The notes under the pieces: model-generated | Told to the model about the DNA's origin: nothing | The model's database searches: none | What the model saw: only the letters and a program-made list of their open reading frames with translations | Translations under genes and position numbers: made by a program | Part shown: positions 8,319 through 17,506 of the stretch, in pieces | Layout of the letters: each line of letters starts with the position of its first letter | Position numbering within the stretch: the first letter of the stretch is position 1 | Assembly: GCF_900111005.1 (NCBI RefSeq) | Contig: NZ_FOFV01000003.1 | Location: 186,001 to 250,000 of the forward strand | Reading direction: 5' to 3' | From: Lentzea albida | GTDB taxonomy: Bacteria > Actinomycetota > Actinomycetes > Mycobacteriales > Pseudonocardiaceae | Length of the DNA stretch: 64,000 nt

Positions 8319-9182
8319 ATGACCAAGACGCTGATCATCGGAGCGACGGGCACCGTGGGTGGGCTGGTGCTGGACGAGGCCGTGCGCCGAGGTGTGGATG
8401 TGCGCGCGTTGGTGCGCAACAAGGAGCGGGCGAACCTGCCCGACACGGTCGAACTCGTCGAAGGTGACCTGGCCGACCGCGAGGCCGTGAAGATCGCGCT
8501 GCGAGGCGTCGACTCGGCGTTCTACGTGTCGCCGCACGAGACCAACGAGATCGACATCGCGACGGTCTTCGGCGAGGAGGCGCAGCGGGCGGGCGCCCGC
8601 CTGGCGTTCGGCGGCTTCCACATCGAGGACGACGACGCGCGTGAGGCGGCCGGGCGCGCGATCCCCGCGTACGTCGGCAAGCTGCGGCTGGCCGCGTTCC
8701 TCGCGAGCACCGACACCCGGCCCGCGATGTTCAGCCTCACCAACTTCGACCAGAACGACGAGGTCTTCCGCGCCGACATCGAGGTCGGCGTCTTCCCGAC
8801 GCCGCTGCACCCCGGCGGCGTCAACCGGATCGACCTGCGCGACGCGGCCGAGGTGATCACGAACGCGCTCACCGACGTCAGCTTCGCGCCCGGCTCCTAC
8901 CAGCTCCTCGGGCCGGAGTCGTTGAACGGCGAGCAGTCGGCGCGGATCTGGGCCGAGGAGCTCGGTCGCGAGGTCCGCTACACCGGGGACGACCCGCAGT
9001 GGCGTGAGGCGTTCGCGAAGAGGCTGTCCGGCCAGAAACTCGTGGACTGGATCCGCAGCTTCGAGCTGCTCGGCTCGGCGGCCATCCCGACCGACCCGGC
9101 CGAGGTGGACACCATGACGAAGCTGCTCGGGCACGCGCCGCGCACGTTGCGCGACTACGTGCGCGACTCGGTGAACCGCTGA
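8319..9182 (+). CDS. NmrA-like NAD(P)-binding oxidoreductase / atypical SDR
   Basis: 287-aa cytosolic protein with the dinucleotide-binding motif GATGTVG at residues 8-14 after a beta-strand (TLIIGATG), followed by an acidic VEGDLAD segment and the NmrA-like body. The canonical SDR YxxxK is not evident, consistent with the atypical SDR5/NmrA group that can act as redox sensors or as quinone or nitroarene-type reductases. The start ATG 8319 is preceded by CGGAGGGG. It is controlled from the divergent operator and probably by the neighbouring TetR protein. The substrate cannot be predicted. Confidence 0.85.
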   Translation: MTKTLIIGATGTVGGLVLDEAVRRGVDVRALVRNKERANLPDTVELVEGDLADREAVKIALRGVDSAFYVSPHETNEIDIATVFGEEAQRAGARLAFGGFHIEDDDAREAAGRAIPAYVGKLRLAAFLASTDTRPAMFSLTNFDQNDEVFRADIEVGVFPTPLHPGGVNRIDLRDAAEVITNALTDVSFAPGSYQLLGPESLNGEQSARIWAEELGREVRYTGDDPQWREAFAKRLSGQKLVDWIRSFELLGSAAIPTDPAEVDTMTKLLGHAPRTLRDYVRDSVNR

Positions 9183-9278
9183 CCTCAGGCCAATCGCGGC
9201 CTCGTGCGGATGACCGTCCGAAGTGGACGCCCCCGCAGGAGGCCGCTATCAGGTTCCGCGTCGATCCCAGGGAGTGAT

Positions 9279-10187
9279 GTGAAGATCGGATTCACGCTGC
9301 CGCAAGCCGGGGGTGTCGCCTGGCAGGCGCCGCAGGTGGCGAGGTACGCGCGCGAAGTGGAACAGCTGGGAGCGGACAGCCTCTGGGTGATCGACCGGTT
9401 GCTGTCGCCGGTCGACCCCGCCATCGGCCACAACGGCGGCGAGAGGTTCCCGGACGAGTTCCGCGCGGTCCTGGACCCGTTCGTGCTGCTGAGCGTGGCC
9501 GCCACGGCCACGGAGCGAGTGCTGGTCGGCAGCAACGTCCTCAACGTGCCGTGGTACCCGCCCGCGCTGCTCGGTCGCATGCTCACCTCGCTCGACGTGC
9601 TCAGCGGGGGACGCCTGGTGCCGGGCTTCGGGGTCGGCTGGTCGCCGGACGAGTTCGAGGCGGTCAACGTGCCGATGTCCGAGCGCGGCTCCCGCCTGGA
9701 CGAGACCCTCGACGTGCTCGACCAGTTGTGGACCGCCGATCCCGCCGAGTACCGGGGCGAACACTGGACACTGCCCGCCACCCGCGCCGCCCTGAAGCCG
9801 GTGCGCCGCCCGCCGGTCTACCTGGCGGCGTTCGCGCCCGCGTCCATGCGACGAGTCGCGAGCCGCGCCGACGGCTGGCTACCGGCGTTGGTACCGCCTC
9901 GTGCCACGGACATCCAGGCGGCGGTGAACGAACCCTGGGCGGTGATCCGCGGCATGGCGGCCGAAGCCGGCCGTGATCCGGACGAGTTGGACGTGATCCT
10001 GCGCATCTACCCGTCCGTCCGCTCCGCCACCGTCGTGCGGGAGGTGGCCGAGCTGATCAGGCGCGTGGAGGCGGAGTCCGAGGTCCGGCACGTCCTGGTG
10101 GACCTGATGTTCCTCGCCGACGACGTCGACCAGATGCTCGACCTGGCCGCCGGGATGCTGGCGAACGTGCGCGGACAGCAGAAGTGA
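9279..10187 (+). CDS. LLM-class F420-dependent oxidoreductase
   Basis: About 302 aa with the luciferase-like TIM-barrel signature: KIGFTLPQAG at the N terminus, DSLWVIDRLLSP, LLSVAATATERVLVGSNVLN, MLTSLDVLSGGRLVPGFGVGW and the C-terminal ADGWLPAL segment. The profile is that of F420- or FMN-dependent hydride-transfer enzymes common in mycobacteria and other actinomycetes. I chose GTG 9279 (preceded by GGGAG) rather than the upstream ATG 9204, because the conserved barrel begins directly there. The small ABM protein follows 43 nt downstream on the same strand. The substrate is unknown. Confidence 0.87.
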   Translation: MKIGFTLPQAGGVAWQAPQVARYAREVEQLGADSLWVIDRLLSPVDPAIGHNGGERFPDEFRAVLDPFVLLSVAATATERVLVGSNVLNVPWYPPALLGRMLTSLDVLSGGRLVPGFGVGWSPDEFEAVNVPMSERGSRLDETLDVLDQLWTADPAEYRGEHWTLPATRAALKPVRRPPVYLAAFAPASMRRVASRADGWLPALVPPRATDIQAAVNEPWAVIRGMAAEAGRDPDELDVILRIYPSVRSATVVREVAELIRRVEAESEVRHVLVDLMFLADDVDQMLDLAAGMLANVRGQQK

Positions 10188-10230
10188 CCTGCGTGGCGCT
10201 GGAGCCACGCCGTTCTGGGAGGAAGAAGTC

Positions 10231-10575
10231 TTGAGCAACACCGACAACGGCGCTCTGGCGCCTGCCGAGTTCCTGTCCTCGACCGAGCCGGTCAGCGTCG
10301 TCGCCGTCGGCCGCCTGCGGCCGGGCTTCGAGCCCGACCACATCCACCGGCTGGCGAAGGAGGCCATCCCCGTGGTGCACGCGGAGAAGGGGTGCGAGCA
10401 GTACGTCGTCCACTCCGAACTCGACGACCCGCGCGTCTTCGTGTTCTACGAGCGCTGGTCGAACGGCTCGGACCTGCTCGGCCACCTGCGGAACCCCGAC
10501 CTGCGGGAGTACTCCGACGCGTTCTTCAAGGCCCTCGAGTTCGAGCTGCGCTGGCTGCTGCCGCTGAGCGCCTGA
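10231..10575 (+). CDS. antibiotic biosynthesis monooxygenase (ABM) domain protein
   Basis: 114 aa, ferredoxin-like alpha/beta barrel of the ABM/YgiN family: a beta-strand (SVVAVGRLRPG), a long helix, ...EKGCEQYVVHSELDDPRVFVFYERW and a terminal strand. Start is TTG 10231 with GGGAGGAAG upstream. Such proteins are small cofactorless quinol monooxygenases or are involved in heme or aldehyde handling. The preceding F420-type gene on the same strand suggests a shared oxidative-detoxification role (inference). A bidirectional hairpin follows at 10584-10621. Confidence 0.85.
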   Translation: MSNTDNGALAPAEFLSSTEPVSVVAVGRLRPGFEPDHIHRLAKEAIPVVHAEKGCEQYVVHSELDDPRVFVFYERWSNGSDLLGHLRNPDLREYSDAFFKALEFELRWLLPLSA

Positions 10576-10583
10576 CGCGAGCT

Positions 10584-10621
10584 GTGAACCCGCACCCGGG
10601 GTCGAGGGGTCGCGGGTTCAC
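10584..10621. terminator. bidirectional hairpin
   Basis: 10-bp perfect arms GTGAACCCGC (10584-10593) and GCGGGTTCAC (10612-10621). It separates the convergent ABM gene and response-regulator gene and overlaps the last codons of the latter. Confidence 0.7.
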
Positions 10622-11241
10622 CGACCGCCCGGCTTGAGCAGCCCGCGCTCGTACGCCACCGCGACGGCCGCCGCCCGGTCCGACACACCCAGCTTCGCGT
10701 AGACGTGCAGCAGGTGCGTCTTCACCGTCGCCTCGCTGATGAAGAGCGCCGCCGCCACCGCCCGGTTCGTCGTCCCCTTCGCCACCAGCGCGAGCACGTC
10801 GACCTCCCGGGCCGACAACGGTTCCGAGGCAGGTTCCCGCACCTGCCCCAGCAACCGCGTGGCCACCGCGGGCGACAACACCGCCTCCCCCGAGTGCGCC
10901 GCACGGATCGCGCGCTGCAACTCGTCGCGCGGCGTGTCCTTCAACAGGTACCCGGTGGCGCCCGCCTTGATGGCGGGCAACACGTCGCGGTCGGTGTCGT
11001 ACGTGGTGAGCACCAGAACGCGGCACGGGTGGCCGCGCAGCCGTTCGATCGCGGACACGCCGTCCGAACCGGGCATGCGCAGGTCCATCAGGACCACGTC
11101 CGGCGAGACGGCCGTGACCACGGCGACGGCCTCGTCCCCGGACGCGGCCTCGCCGACGACCTCGAAGTCGCCGGTGGACAGCATGCCGCGCAGGCCGTCG
11201 CGGACGACCGGGTGGTCGTCGACGATCACGAGCCGGATCAC
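10618..11241 (-). CDS. NarL/FixJ-family response regulator
   Basis: About 207 aa. The receiver domain has the acidic pair (IVDDHPVVRDGL), the phospho-acceptor Asp53 in LMDLRMPG, and the KxGATGYLLKD segment with the conserved lysine. The C-terminal LuxR-type HTH (LSAREVDVLALVAKG ... SEATVKTHLLHVYAKLGVSDR) is complete. I prefer GTG 11241 with GGGAG upstream over the GTG seven codons further out. It follows the histidine kinase in the same direction after ~170 nt and should be its output, probably controlling the ABC exporter upstream in the gene order. Confidence 0.92.
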   Translation of the reverse strand: MIRLVIVDDHPVVRDGLRGMLSTGDFEVVGEAASGDEAVAVVTAVSPDVVLMDLRMPGSDGVSAIERLRGHPCRVLVLTTYDTDRDVLPAIKAGATGYLLKDTPRDELQRAIRAAHSGEAVLSPAVATRLLGQVREPASEPLSAREVDVLALVAKGTTNRAVAAALFISEATVKTHLLHVYAKLGVSDRAAAVAVAYERGLLKPGGR

Positions 11242-11413
11242 GCCGCCACTCTCCCACCGCACACCACGCCACTCACGCCATCACTCCCCTGGTCCACACA
11301 CGCTCCCACCGCTCACCAGCCGGGCCGGCCGCCGGACGCCACACCAGGTGCCGCCCGAAACGCCACCTCACTCCACACGCCGGCCGCCCCTCCCCAGCCA
11401 AGCCCCTCCCACC

Positions 11414-12571
11414 TCACGCGGGCACCCGCGCCGAGATCGCCGTCCCCGCCCCGGGCTCCGACTCCACGAACAACGCCCCCGACAGCCGGTGCACCCGATG
11501 CCTCATCGCGGGCAACCCGAACCCGTCGGACGGCCGCGCCAGGTCGAAGCCCACCCCGTCGTCCCGCACGTCCAGCGTCACCACGTCCTCCATGTAGGAC
11601 AGCGTCAGTCCCACCCGCGACGCCGAGGCGTGCTTCGCCACGTTCGCCAGCGCCTCCTGGGCGGTGCGCAGCAGCGCGACCTCCACCTCCGGGTGCATCT
11701 CGCGCACGGCTCCGGTCAGCGTGACCGAGACCGGGACGCCGTTGTGCCTCGACCAGCCCGAGGCGACGTCGTCGAGTGCCTCGTGCAGCGCCGCCGAGTC
11801 AAGCGCCGGTGGGCGCAGGGCGTGCACGGAGCGGCGGGCCTCGGCCAGGTTCGACCGCGCCAGGTCGGTGGCCACGGCGACGCGGCGCTCCCAGTCCGAA
11901 GTGGACGCCGCGGACAGTTGCGTGATGATGCCCGCCAGGCCCTGGGCCAGCGTGTCGTGGATCTCGCCCGCCATGCGGTGGCGTTCGTCCTGCACGCCCG
12001 CCTCGTGCGCCTGCACCAGCAACTGGGCGTGGAGGCCCTCGTTCTCCTCCAGCAGTTCCTTGCGCATCCGGGACTGTTCGGTCGTCACGTGGCCCACGTA
12101 CGTGAAGGTGCACGCCACCACCACGAACACGAGCATCAGCAACCAGAACGCCGCCGGGGCGTCGGACGGGTAGCCGCCGAACAACGACAGCGTCGCCAGG
12201 CCTGCCGTCAGCGCCACGACGAAGAACATCCAACGGCCGCGCAGGACCTCGCTCGCGTAGACGTAGACCGCGTACGACACCGCGCCGAACCAGTGCTCGC
12301 GCATGCCGAGCACCGCGTAGAACACCACCATGCCGGCGATGAACACCGCCATGAGGTCCGTGCGCCGGTGCCACGCGGGATGCAGCGTGAACCACCACAT
12401 CATCCACACGAAGCCGAACGCCACGACGCCGTAGGTGAACCAGCGCTCCGGTGCGGACTGCGCGGTGAAGATCGAGTACAGCACCGTCGTCACGACCAGC
12501 ACGAAGTACGGGATCACGTGGGCGATCGTGACGAGCCTGCGCTCCCACCTGTCCAACGCGGCCATGTCCAC
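11414..12571 (-). CDS. NarL-type sensor histidine kinase
   Basis: 385-aa membrane kinase. About four to six hydrophobic segments occupy residues ~15-160, then a short coiled coil (~163-190), the HisKA_3 dimerisation helix with phospho-acceptor His205 (GEIHDTLAQG), and a C-terminal HATPase domain ending with GFGLPAMRHRVHRLSG and GTAISARVPA. No PAS or extracytoplasmic sensor loop of size is visible, so it may sense the membrane or its ABC transporter. GTG 12571 is preceded by GGGAG located in the stop region of the permease gene 3 nt away, indicating an ABC-ATPase/permease/kinase/regulator operon. Confidence 0.92.
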   Translation of the reverse strand: MDMAALDRWERRLVTIAHVIPYFVLVVTTVLYSIFTAQSAPERWFTYGVVAFGFVWMMWWFTLHPAWHRRTDLMAVFIAGMVVFYAVLGMREHWFGAVSYAVYVYASEVLRGRWMFFVVALTAGLATLSLFGGYPSDAPAAFWLLMLVFVVVACTFTYVGHVTTEQSRMRKELLEENEGLHAQLLVQAHEAGVQDERHRMAGEIHDTLAQGLAGIITQLSAASTSDWERRVAVATDLARSNLAEARRSVHALRPPALDSAALHEALDDVASGWSRHNGVPVSVTLTGAVREMHPEVEVALLRTAQEALANVAKHASASRVGLTLSYMEDVVTLDVRDDGVGFDLARPSDGFGLPAMRHRVHRLSGALFVESEPGAGTAISARVPA

Positions 12572-12574
12572 GAG

Positions 12575-13283
12575 CTACTCCCAGCGGAACGTCCTGGCCG
12601 CGACGGTACCCGCCACGAGGCCCACCAGTCCCATGATCGCGAGATGCCTCCAGTCCGGCGCGGTGCCGAGCCACGCCTGCTGCAGCGCCTCCACACCCGG
12701 AGGCGCGTACGAACCGATCGTCTGGATCGCCGTGGGCAGCATGAACCGCGGCAGGTACACGCCACCGAGGAACATCAGCAGCATGAACACCACCGTCGCC
12801 CAGCCACCGGCCGCCCGCGCGTTCGGGGCCAGGGCGGCGATCACCAGGCCCAGCGCGAACGTGCCCGCGCCTCCCAGCACCACGGCACACGCCAGGCCGA
12901 GGGGGTGGTGAGGCAGGTCGACGCCGAAAACGACGTACCCCACGACTACAAGGAGCAGCACCGACAAGATCACCGCGGCGAAGTTGACCACCATCTGACC
13001 GGCCAGCAGCCGCGCCGGGTGCATGGGTGTCGTCGACAGCCGCCGCAGCACGCCCTTCTCCCGGTACGACGCCACCACGGTCGGCACGCGCTGCAACCCG
13101 ATGAACGCCAGCGTGAACACCACCAGCGCGGACATGTAGGTGTCGATGAACCGCTGACCGCCGAGCTCCGGCAAGGGCTCCCGCAACCCCGGAATCGCGC
13201 CCAGCACCAGCAGCAGCACCGACGGGAACAGCACCGCGAACAACGAGTTCAGCCGGTCGCGCAGGAACAAGCGCGCCTCGATC

Positions 13284-13303
<20 letters not shown>
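12575..13303 (-). CDS. ABC-2 type exporter permease
   Basis: 242 aa with six predicted membrane helices; after helix 2 comes TVVASYREKGVLRRLSTTPMHPARLLAGQM, the coupling-helix motif typical of ABC-2 drug or lipid exporter permeases. It overlaps the ATPase gene by 20 nt. With the ATPase it would form a (2+2) exporter, probably for an antibiotic or cell-envelope-active compound given the attached two-component system. Substrate is unknown. Confidence 0.9.
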
Positions 13304-14177
<874 letters not shown>

Positions 14178-14275
14178 GCCACCAGCCTCGGCGACCGGGG
14201 CGCGGAGATCATCGAACGACGAGTCCGACCGGGATCAACCGATCGGTTGATGCCACCGGTCATCCGCGGCGGCGC

Positions 14276-14866
14276 TCAGCCGATGGGCTTGTCCAGCCCG
14301 TGCACCACCTGGTCGAGCAACGTCGCGATGACCGCCTCGTTGTGCTCGTTGCGGCCCGGCGTGATCATCCGCGACGTCGCCTCGACCATCGCGTGCACCA
14401 GCATCGCCCGCAACGCCGCGCGCTCCACGCCGGCGGTCTTGAACACCCCGACGAGCGGCGCCAACAACCGTTCGTGCTCGGCCCGGATCTGCTCGCGCGA
14501 CGAGTCCGGCAGCGCGTGCGCGGACAACGCGACCACCGCCCCGTGGCTGCCGTCGGTGATGATCGCGAGCTCGGTGCGCAGGTACGCCTCGATCTTCTCC
14601 GGCACGGAAGAGGCGCTGTTGACCGCGTCCTCCAGCTTGTCCGCCCACTCCGGCAGCGCGTCCGACACGATCGCGGCGACCAGTTCCTCACGCGAGCGGA
14701 AGTACTCGTAGAGGCTCGGCCGCGACAGCCCGACGCGTCTGGCGAGCGACGCGAGCGTCAGCGCCTCCGCCCCCTCGGAGGACACGATCTCCCGCCCGGC
14801 GTCCAGCAGGGCGCGCAACCGGTTGGCGCGGTGCTCCGCGACGGTGTCTGCGCTGATCCTCGGCAC
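14276..14866 (-). CDS. TetR-family transcriptional regulator
   Basis: 196 aa. The DNA-binding domain is at residues ~14-60 (RLRALLDAGREIVSSEGAEALTLASLARRVGLSRPSLYEYFRSREELV). The C-terminal half is helical and unassigned. It is divergent from a small ABM gene (14947); the 80-bp spacer contains repeated TTCCCGAC elements that are candidate operators. Its 3' end comes 98 nt from the ABC-exporter ATPase start, but it is transcribed in the same direction, so it could also influence the exporter operon. Confidence 0.9.
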   Translation of the reverse strand: MPRISADTVAEHRANRLRALLDAGREIVSSEGAEALTLASLARRVGLSRPSLYEYFRSREELVAAIVSDALPEWADKLEDAVNSASSVPEKIEAYLRTELAIITDGSHGAVVALSAHALPDSSREQIRAEHERLLAPLVGVFKTAGVERAALRAMLVHAMVEATSRMITPGRNEHNEAVIATLLDQVVHGLDKPIG

Positions 14867-14889
14867 ATCGGGATCGTATCGCGCTTGAT

Positions 14890-14932
14890 TTCCCGACGGG
14901 GAGTTGGAATAGTTCCCGACAGAGCGTCGGAA
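14890..14932. promoter_or_regulatory. candidate TetR operator region with repeated TTCCCGAC
   Basis: Direct copies of TTCCCGAC at 14890-14897 and 14913-14920, the second forming an imperfect dyad with GTCGGAA at 14926-14932. It lies between the divergent TetR and ABM genes. Confidence 0.5.
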
Positions 14933-14946
14933 TCAAGGAGGGCTCC

Positions 14947-15276
14947 ATGTTCATCGCCACGAACCGGCTGTTCGTGCCCGCCGAGAGGGCGGAGGAGTTC
15001 GAGGCCCACTTCCGCGACAACATGCGCACCTACCTGCCCGGCGTTCCCGGCCTCCTGCGCAGCACGCTGCTCAAGCCGACGAAGGACGACCAGCCGTACG
15101 TGTCGGTCAACGAGTTCGAGACCGAGGAGCACTTCCGCGACTGGGTGGCCTCCGACTCGTTCCGCGAGGCGCACAAGCGCAACCGCGGCATCGCCCGGCA
15201 CGTCACGGGCAACGCCGTCGAGACCTTCGAACACGCCGAGGACCTGGTCCTGCCCCGGCAGCGCGTCGAGCAGTAG
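14947..15276 (+). CDS. ABM-fold monooxygenase (IsdG/HmoB-like)
   Basis: 109 aa with the pattern of heme-degrading or ABM monooxygenases: FIATNRLFVPAERAEEFEAHF, GLLRSTLLKP, YVSVNEFETEEHFRDWVASDSFREAH, then a C-terminal strand. The W/F-rich segment resembles IsdG-type proteins, but the catalytic Asn/Trp/His set cannot be aligned with confidence. The start ATG 14947 is preceded by AAGGAGGG. Its last codons lie in a 28-bp tandem duplication that carries a second copy of the stop codon. It is probably regulated by the divergent TetR. Confidence 0.82.
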   Translation: MFIATNRLFVPAERAEEFEAHFRDNMRTYLPGVPGLLRSTLLKPTKDDQPYVSVNEFETEEHFRDWVASDSFREAHKRNRGIARHVTGNAVETFEHAEDLVLPRQRVEQ

Positions 15277-15308
15277 CGAGCCCCGGCAGCGCGTCGAGCA
15301 GTAGCGAG
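15253..15308. repeat. 28-bp tandem duplication spanning the stop codon of the ABM gene
   Basis: Positions 15253-15280 and 15281-15308 are identical and start CCCCGGCAGCGCGTCGAGCA. Copy 1 encodes the C-terminal residues and stop of the ABM gene; copy 2 is untranslated. A third partial start (CCCCG) follows. Confidence 0.95.
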
Positions 15309-15313
15309 CCCCG

Positions 15314-15916
15314 TCAGAGCTCGGCGAGCAGCTTCCTCATCCGCTTGATCTCGTCGTCCTGGGTGGCGACCACGTCGTCGGCCATCTCCTCGACCTGGAC
15401 GTTGGACCCGGCGGCGCGCACGTCCGTCGCCATCTTGATCGCACCCTCGTGGTGCTTGATCATCAGCTCCAGGAACATCCGGTCGAAGTCCTTGCCGCGC
15501 GCGGCACCCAGGGCGTTCAGCTGGTCCTGCGTCGCCATGCCCGGCATCGACGAGTGGTCGCCGTGCGTGCCGATGGCGTTGAAGGTGCGCTGCCACTGCT
15601 TCATGGCGCCGATCTCGGGCTCCTGGCTGAACCGGATGCGGTCGGCCAGGCCCTTCACCGTCTCGTTCTCCGCGCGGTCGGGGGCGAACCGCGTCATCGC
15701 GAGCGCCTGCTCGTGGTGGGCGATCATCATCGCCACGTACTCGCGGTCGGCGTCGTTGGGCGGCGGCGTGACCCTGGCGCTCACGTCGCCGGGCGCGACC
15801 ACGGACGCCGTGCCGCCGGGGGTGTCCGGCGCGATGACGGGTGCGGCGGGCGGCTCCGACGTACAGCCTGCCAGCAGGGCGGATGCCGCGACGATGACGA
15901 GAACCCCAGAACGCAT
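15314..15916 (-). CDS. DUF305-family lipoprotein
   Basis: 200 aa. The N terminus is a lipoprotein signal with lipobox LAGC (Cys18) followed by a Pro-rich linker. The DUF305 domain has the two characteristic histidine motifs, MMIAHHEQALAM and LMIKHHEGAIKMA, spaced ~75 residues apart, which form a ferritin-like four-helix bundle that may bind metal. DUF305 proteins are often linked to copper homeostasis. It is divergent from the LVIVD-repeat protein, with which it shares a 92-bp promoter region; this pairing is commonly seen in actinobacteria. Confidence 0.93.
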   Translation of the reverse strand: MRSGVLVIVAASALLAGCTSEPPAAPVIAPDTPGGTASVVAPGDVSARVTPPPNDADREYVAMMIAHHEQALAMTRFAPDRAENETVKGLADRIRFSQEPEIGAMKQWQRTFNAIGTHGDHSSMPGMATQDQLNALGAARGKDFDRMFLELMIKHHEGAIKMATDVRAAGSNVQVEEMADDVVATQDDEIKRMRKLLAEL

Positions 15917-16008
15917 GCTCCGGACAATACCCTCCGAAAGACGCTGGCCTTTAGCAAGGCGAAAGGGTCATACTCCCCCTCACCAACCCGTACTGAGGGG
16001 GTAAAGCT

Positions 16009-17490
16009 GTGTCTTCAAGCGCAACGGCCCGGCGTCGCAGAGCGCCGTTGGCGGTTCTGGGGGCGCTCGCGCTGACGCTGTCGACGGTGACCGCGCCCGC
16101 GTACGCCGAGCCCGATCTCCCCGCTGACGGCAAGGGCCTCACCGAGGCCCAGCTCGAGGCGCGGGCGGACGGGGCCACCGGCCTCCCCGGTGTCGACGAG
16201 ATCAGCCGCAGCCGCAACATGGTCCCGGTCGCCCACCTGGACAAGCAGGCTCCGCTGAGCTCGACGCAGACCGACATCGCGTTCCAGGACAACTACGCGT
16301 TCGTCGGCAACTACGACGGCTTCGTCATCTACGACGTCCGCAACCCGAAGAAGCCGACGATCAAGTCGCAGGTCCTCTGCCCGGGCTCGCAGAACGACAT
16401 CTCGGTGTACGGGAACCTGCTGTTCCTGTCGACCGACTCGTCGCGCAGCGACAACTCGTGCAGCAGCGTCTCCCAGCCCGCGACGATCAAGGAGTCGTGG
16501 GAGGGCATCAAGGTCTTCGACATCAGCGACAAGGCCGCGCCGAAGTACGTCGCCGCCGTCGAGACCGCCTGCGGTTCGCACACCCACACGATGGTGCCGA
16601 GCAAGAACAAGAAGGACGTGTACCTCTACGTCTCTTCCTACTCGCCGAACGCCACGTTCCCGGACTGCCAGCCGCCGCACGACAAGATCTCGATCGTCAA
16701 GGTGCCGGTGAAGAACCCGGCCGCGGCCTCGCTGCTCAAGGCCCCGGTCCTCTTCCCGGACGGCGGCAACCCCGGCCAGCCCGGCACCATCGAGACCGGC
16801 TACACCTCGGCCACCTCGGGCTGCCACGACATCACCGTCTACCCGCAGCTCGACCTCGCAGCCGGCGCGTGCATGGGTGACGGCGTGCTGTGGGACATCT
16901 CCGACCGGGAGAACCTGGTCGAGATCAACCGGGTCCAGGACGACGCGCACTTCGCGTTCTGGCACTCCGCGACGTTCAACAACAGCGGCACCAAGGTCGT
17001 CTTCACCGACGAGCTCGGTGGCGGTGGCGCCGCGACGTGCAACGAGAAGATCGGCCCGAACCGCGGTGCCAACGGCATCTACGACATCGTGGGCAAGGGC
17101 AAGAACCGCAAGCTGGTCTTCAAGTCGTACTACAAGATCCCGCGCATGCAGACCGACTCGGAGAACTGCGTCGCGCACAACGGATCGCTGATCCCGGTGC
17201 CCGGCAAGGACATCATGGTGCAGTCCTGGTACCAGGGCGGCATCTCGGTGTGGGACTTCACCAACTCGTCCAAGCCGCGTGAGATCGGCTTCTTCGAGCG
17301 CGGCCCGATGCCGAACCTCGCCGGTGGTGGCACCTGGTCCACCTACTGGTACAACGGCTACATCTACTCCTCGGAGATGGGTCGCGGCTTCGACGTCATC
17401 GACATGCGCGACCCGCGCACGTTCGTCGCGAAGCTCTTCCGCACGAACGAGCTGAACGTGCAGACCCAGGGCAACTTCTACCGCGGGTAG
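16009..17490 (+). CDS. secreted LVIVD-repeat beta-propeller protein
   Basis: 493 aa with a clear signal peptide (RRRR n-region, hydrophobic stretch, AYA cleavage site near residue 30). The mature part has repeated blade motifs such as FVIYDVRNPKKP, IKVFDISDKAAPKYV, VLWDISDRENLVEI, ISVWDFTNSSKPREI and FDVIDMRDPRTFV, as in LVIVD or choice-of-anchor beta-propellers. Function is unknown; it acts outside the membrane. The start is GTG 16009. It is transcribed divergently from the DUF305 lipoprotein, suggesting a common extracytoplasmic task. Confidence 0.9.
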   Translation: MSSSATARRRRAPLAVLGALALTLSTVTAPAYAEPDLPADGKGLTEAQLEARADGATGLPGVDEISRSRNMVPVAHLDKQAPLSSTQTDIAFQDNYAFVGNYDGFVIYDVRNPKKPTIKSQVLCPGSQNDISVYGNLLFLSTDSSRSDNSCSSVSQPATIKESWEGIKVFDISDKAAPKYVAAVETACGSHTHTMVPSKNKKDVYLYVSSYSPNATFPDCQPPHDKISIVKVPVKNPAAASLLKAPVLFPDGGNPGQPGTIETGYTSATSGCHDITVYPQLDLAAGACMGDGVLWDISDRENLVEINRVQDDAHFAFWHSATFNNSGTKVVFTDELGGGGAATCNEKIGPNRGANGIYDIVGKGKNRKLVFKSYYKIPRMQTDSENCVAHNGSLIPVPGKDIMVQSWYQGGISVWDFTNSSKPREIGFFERGPMPNLAGGGTWSTYWYNGYIYSSEMGRGFDVIDMRDPRTFVAKLFRTNELNVQTQGNFYRG

Positions 17491-17506
17491 TGGTTTCCCA
17501 CCCAGA

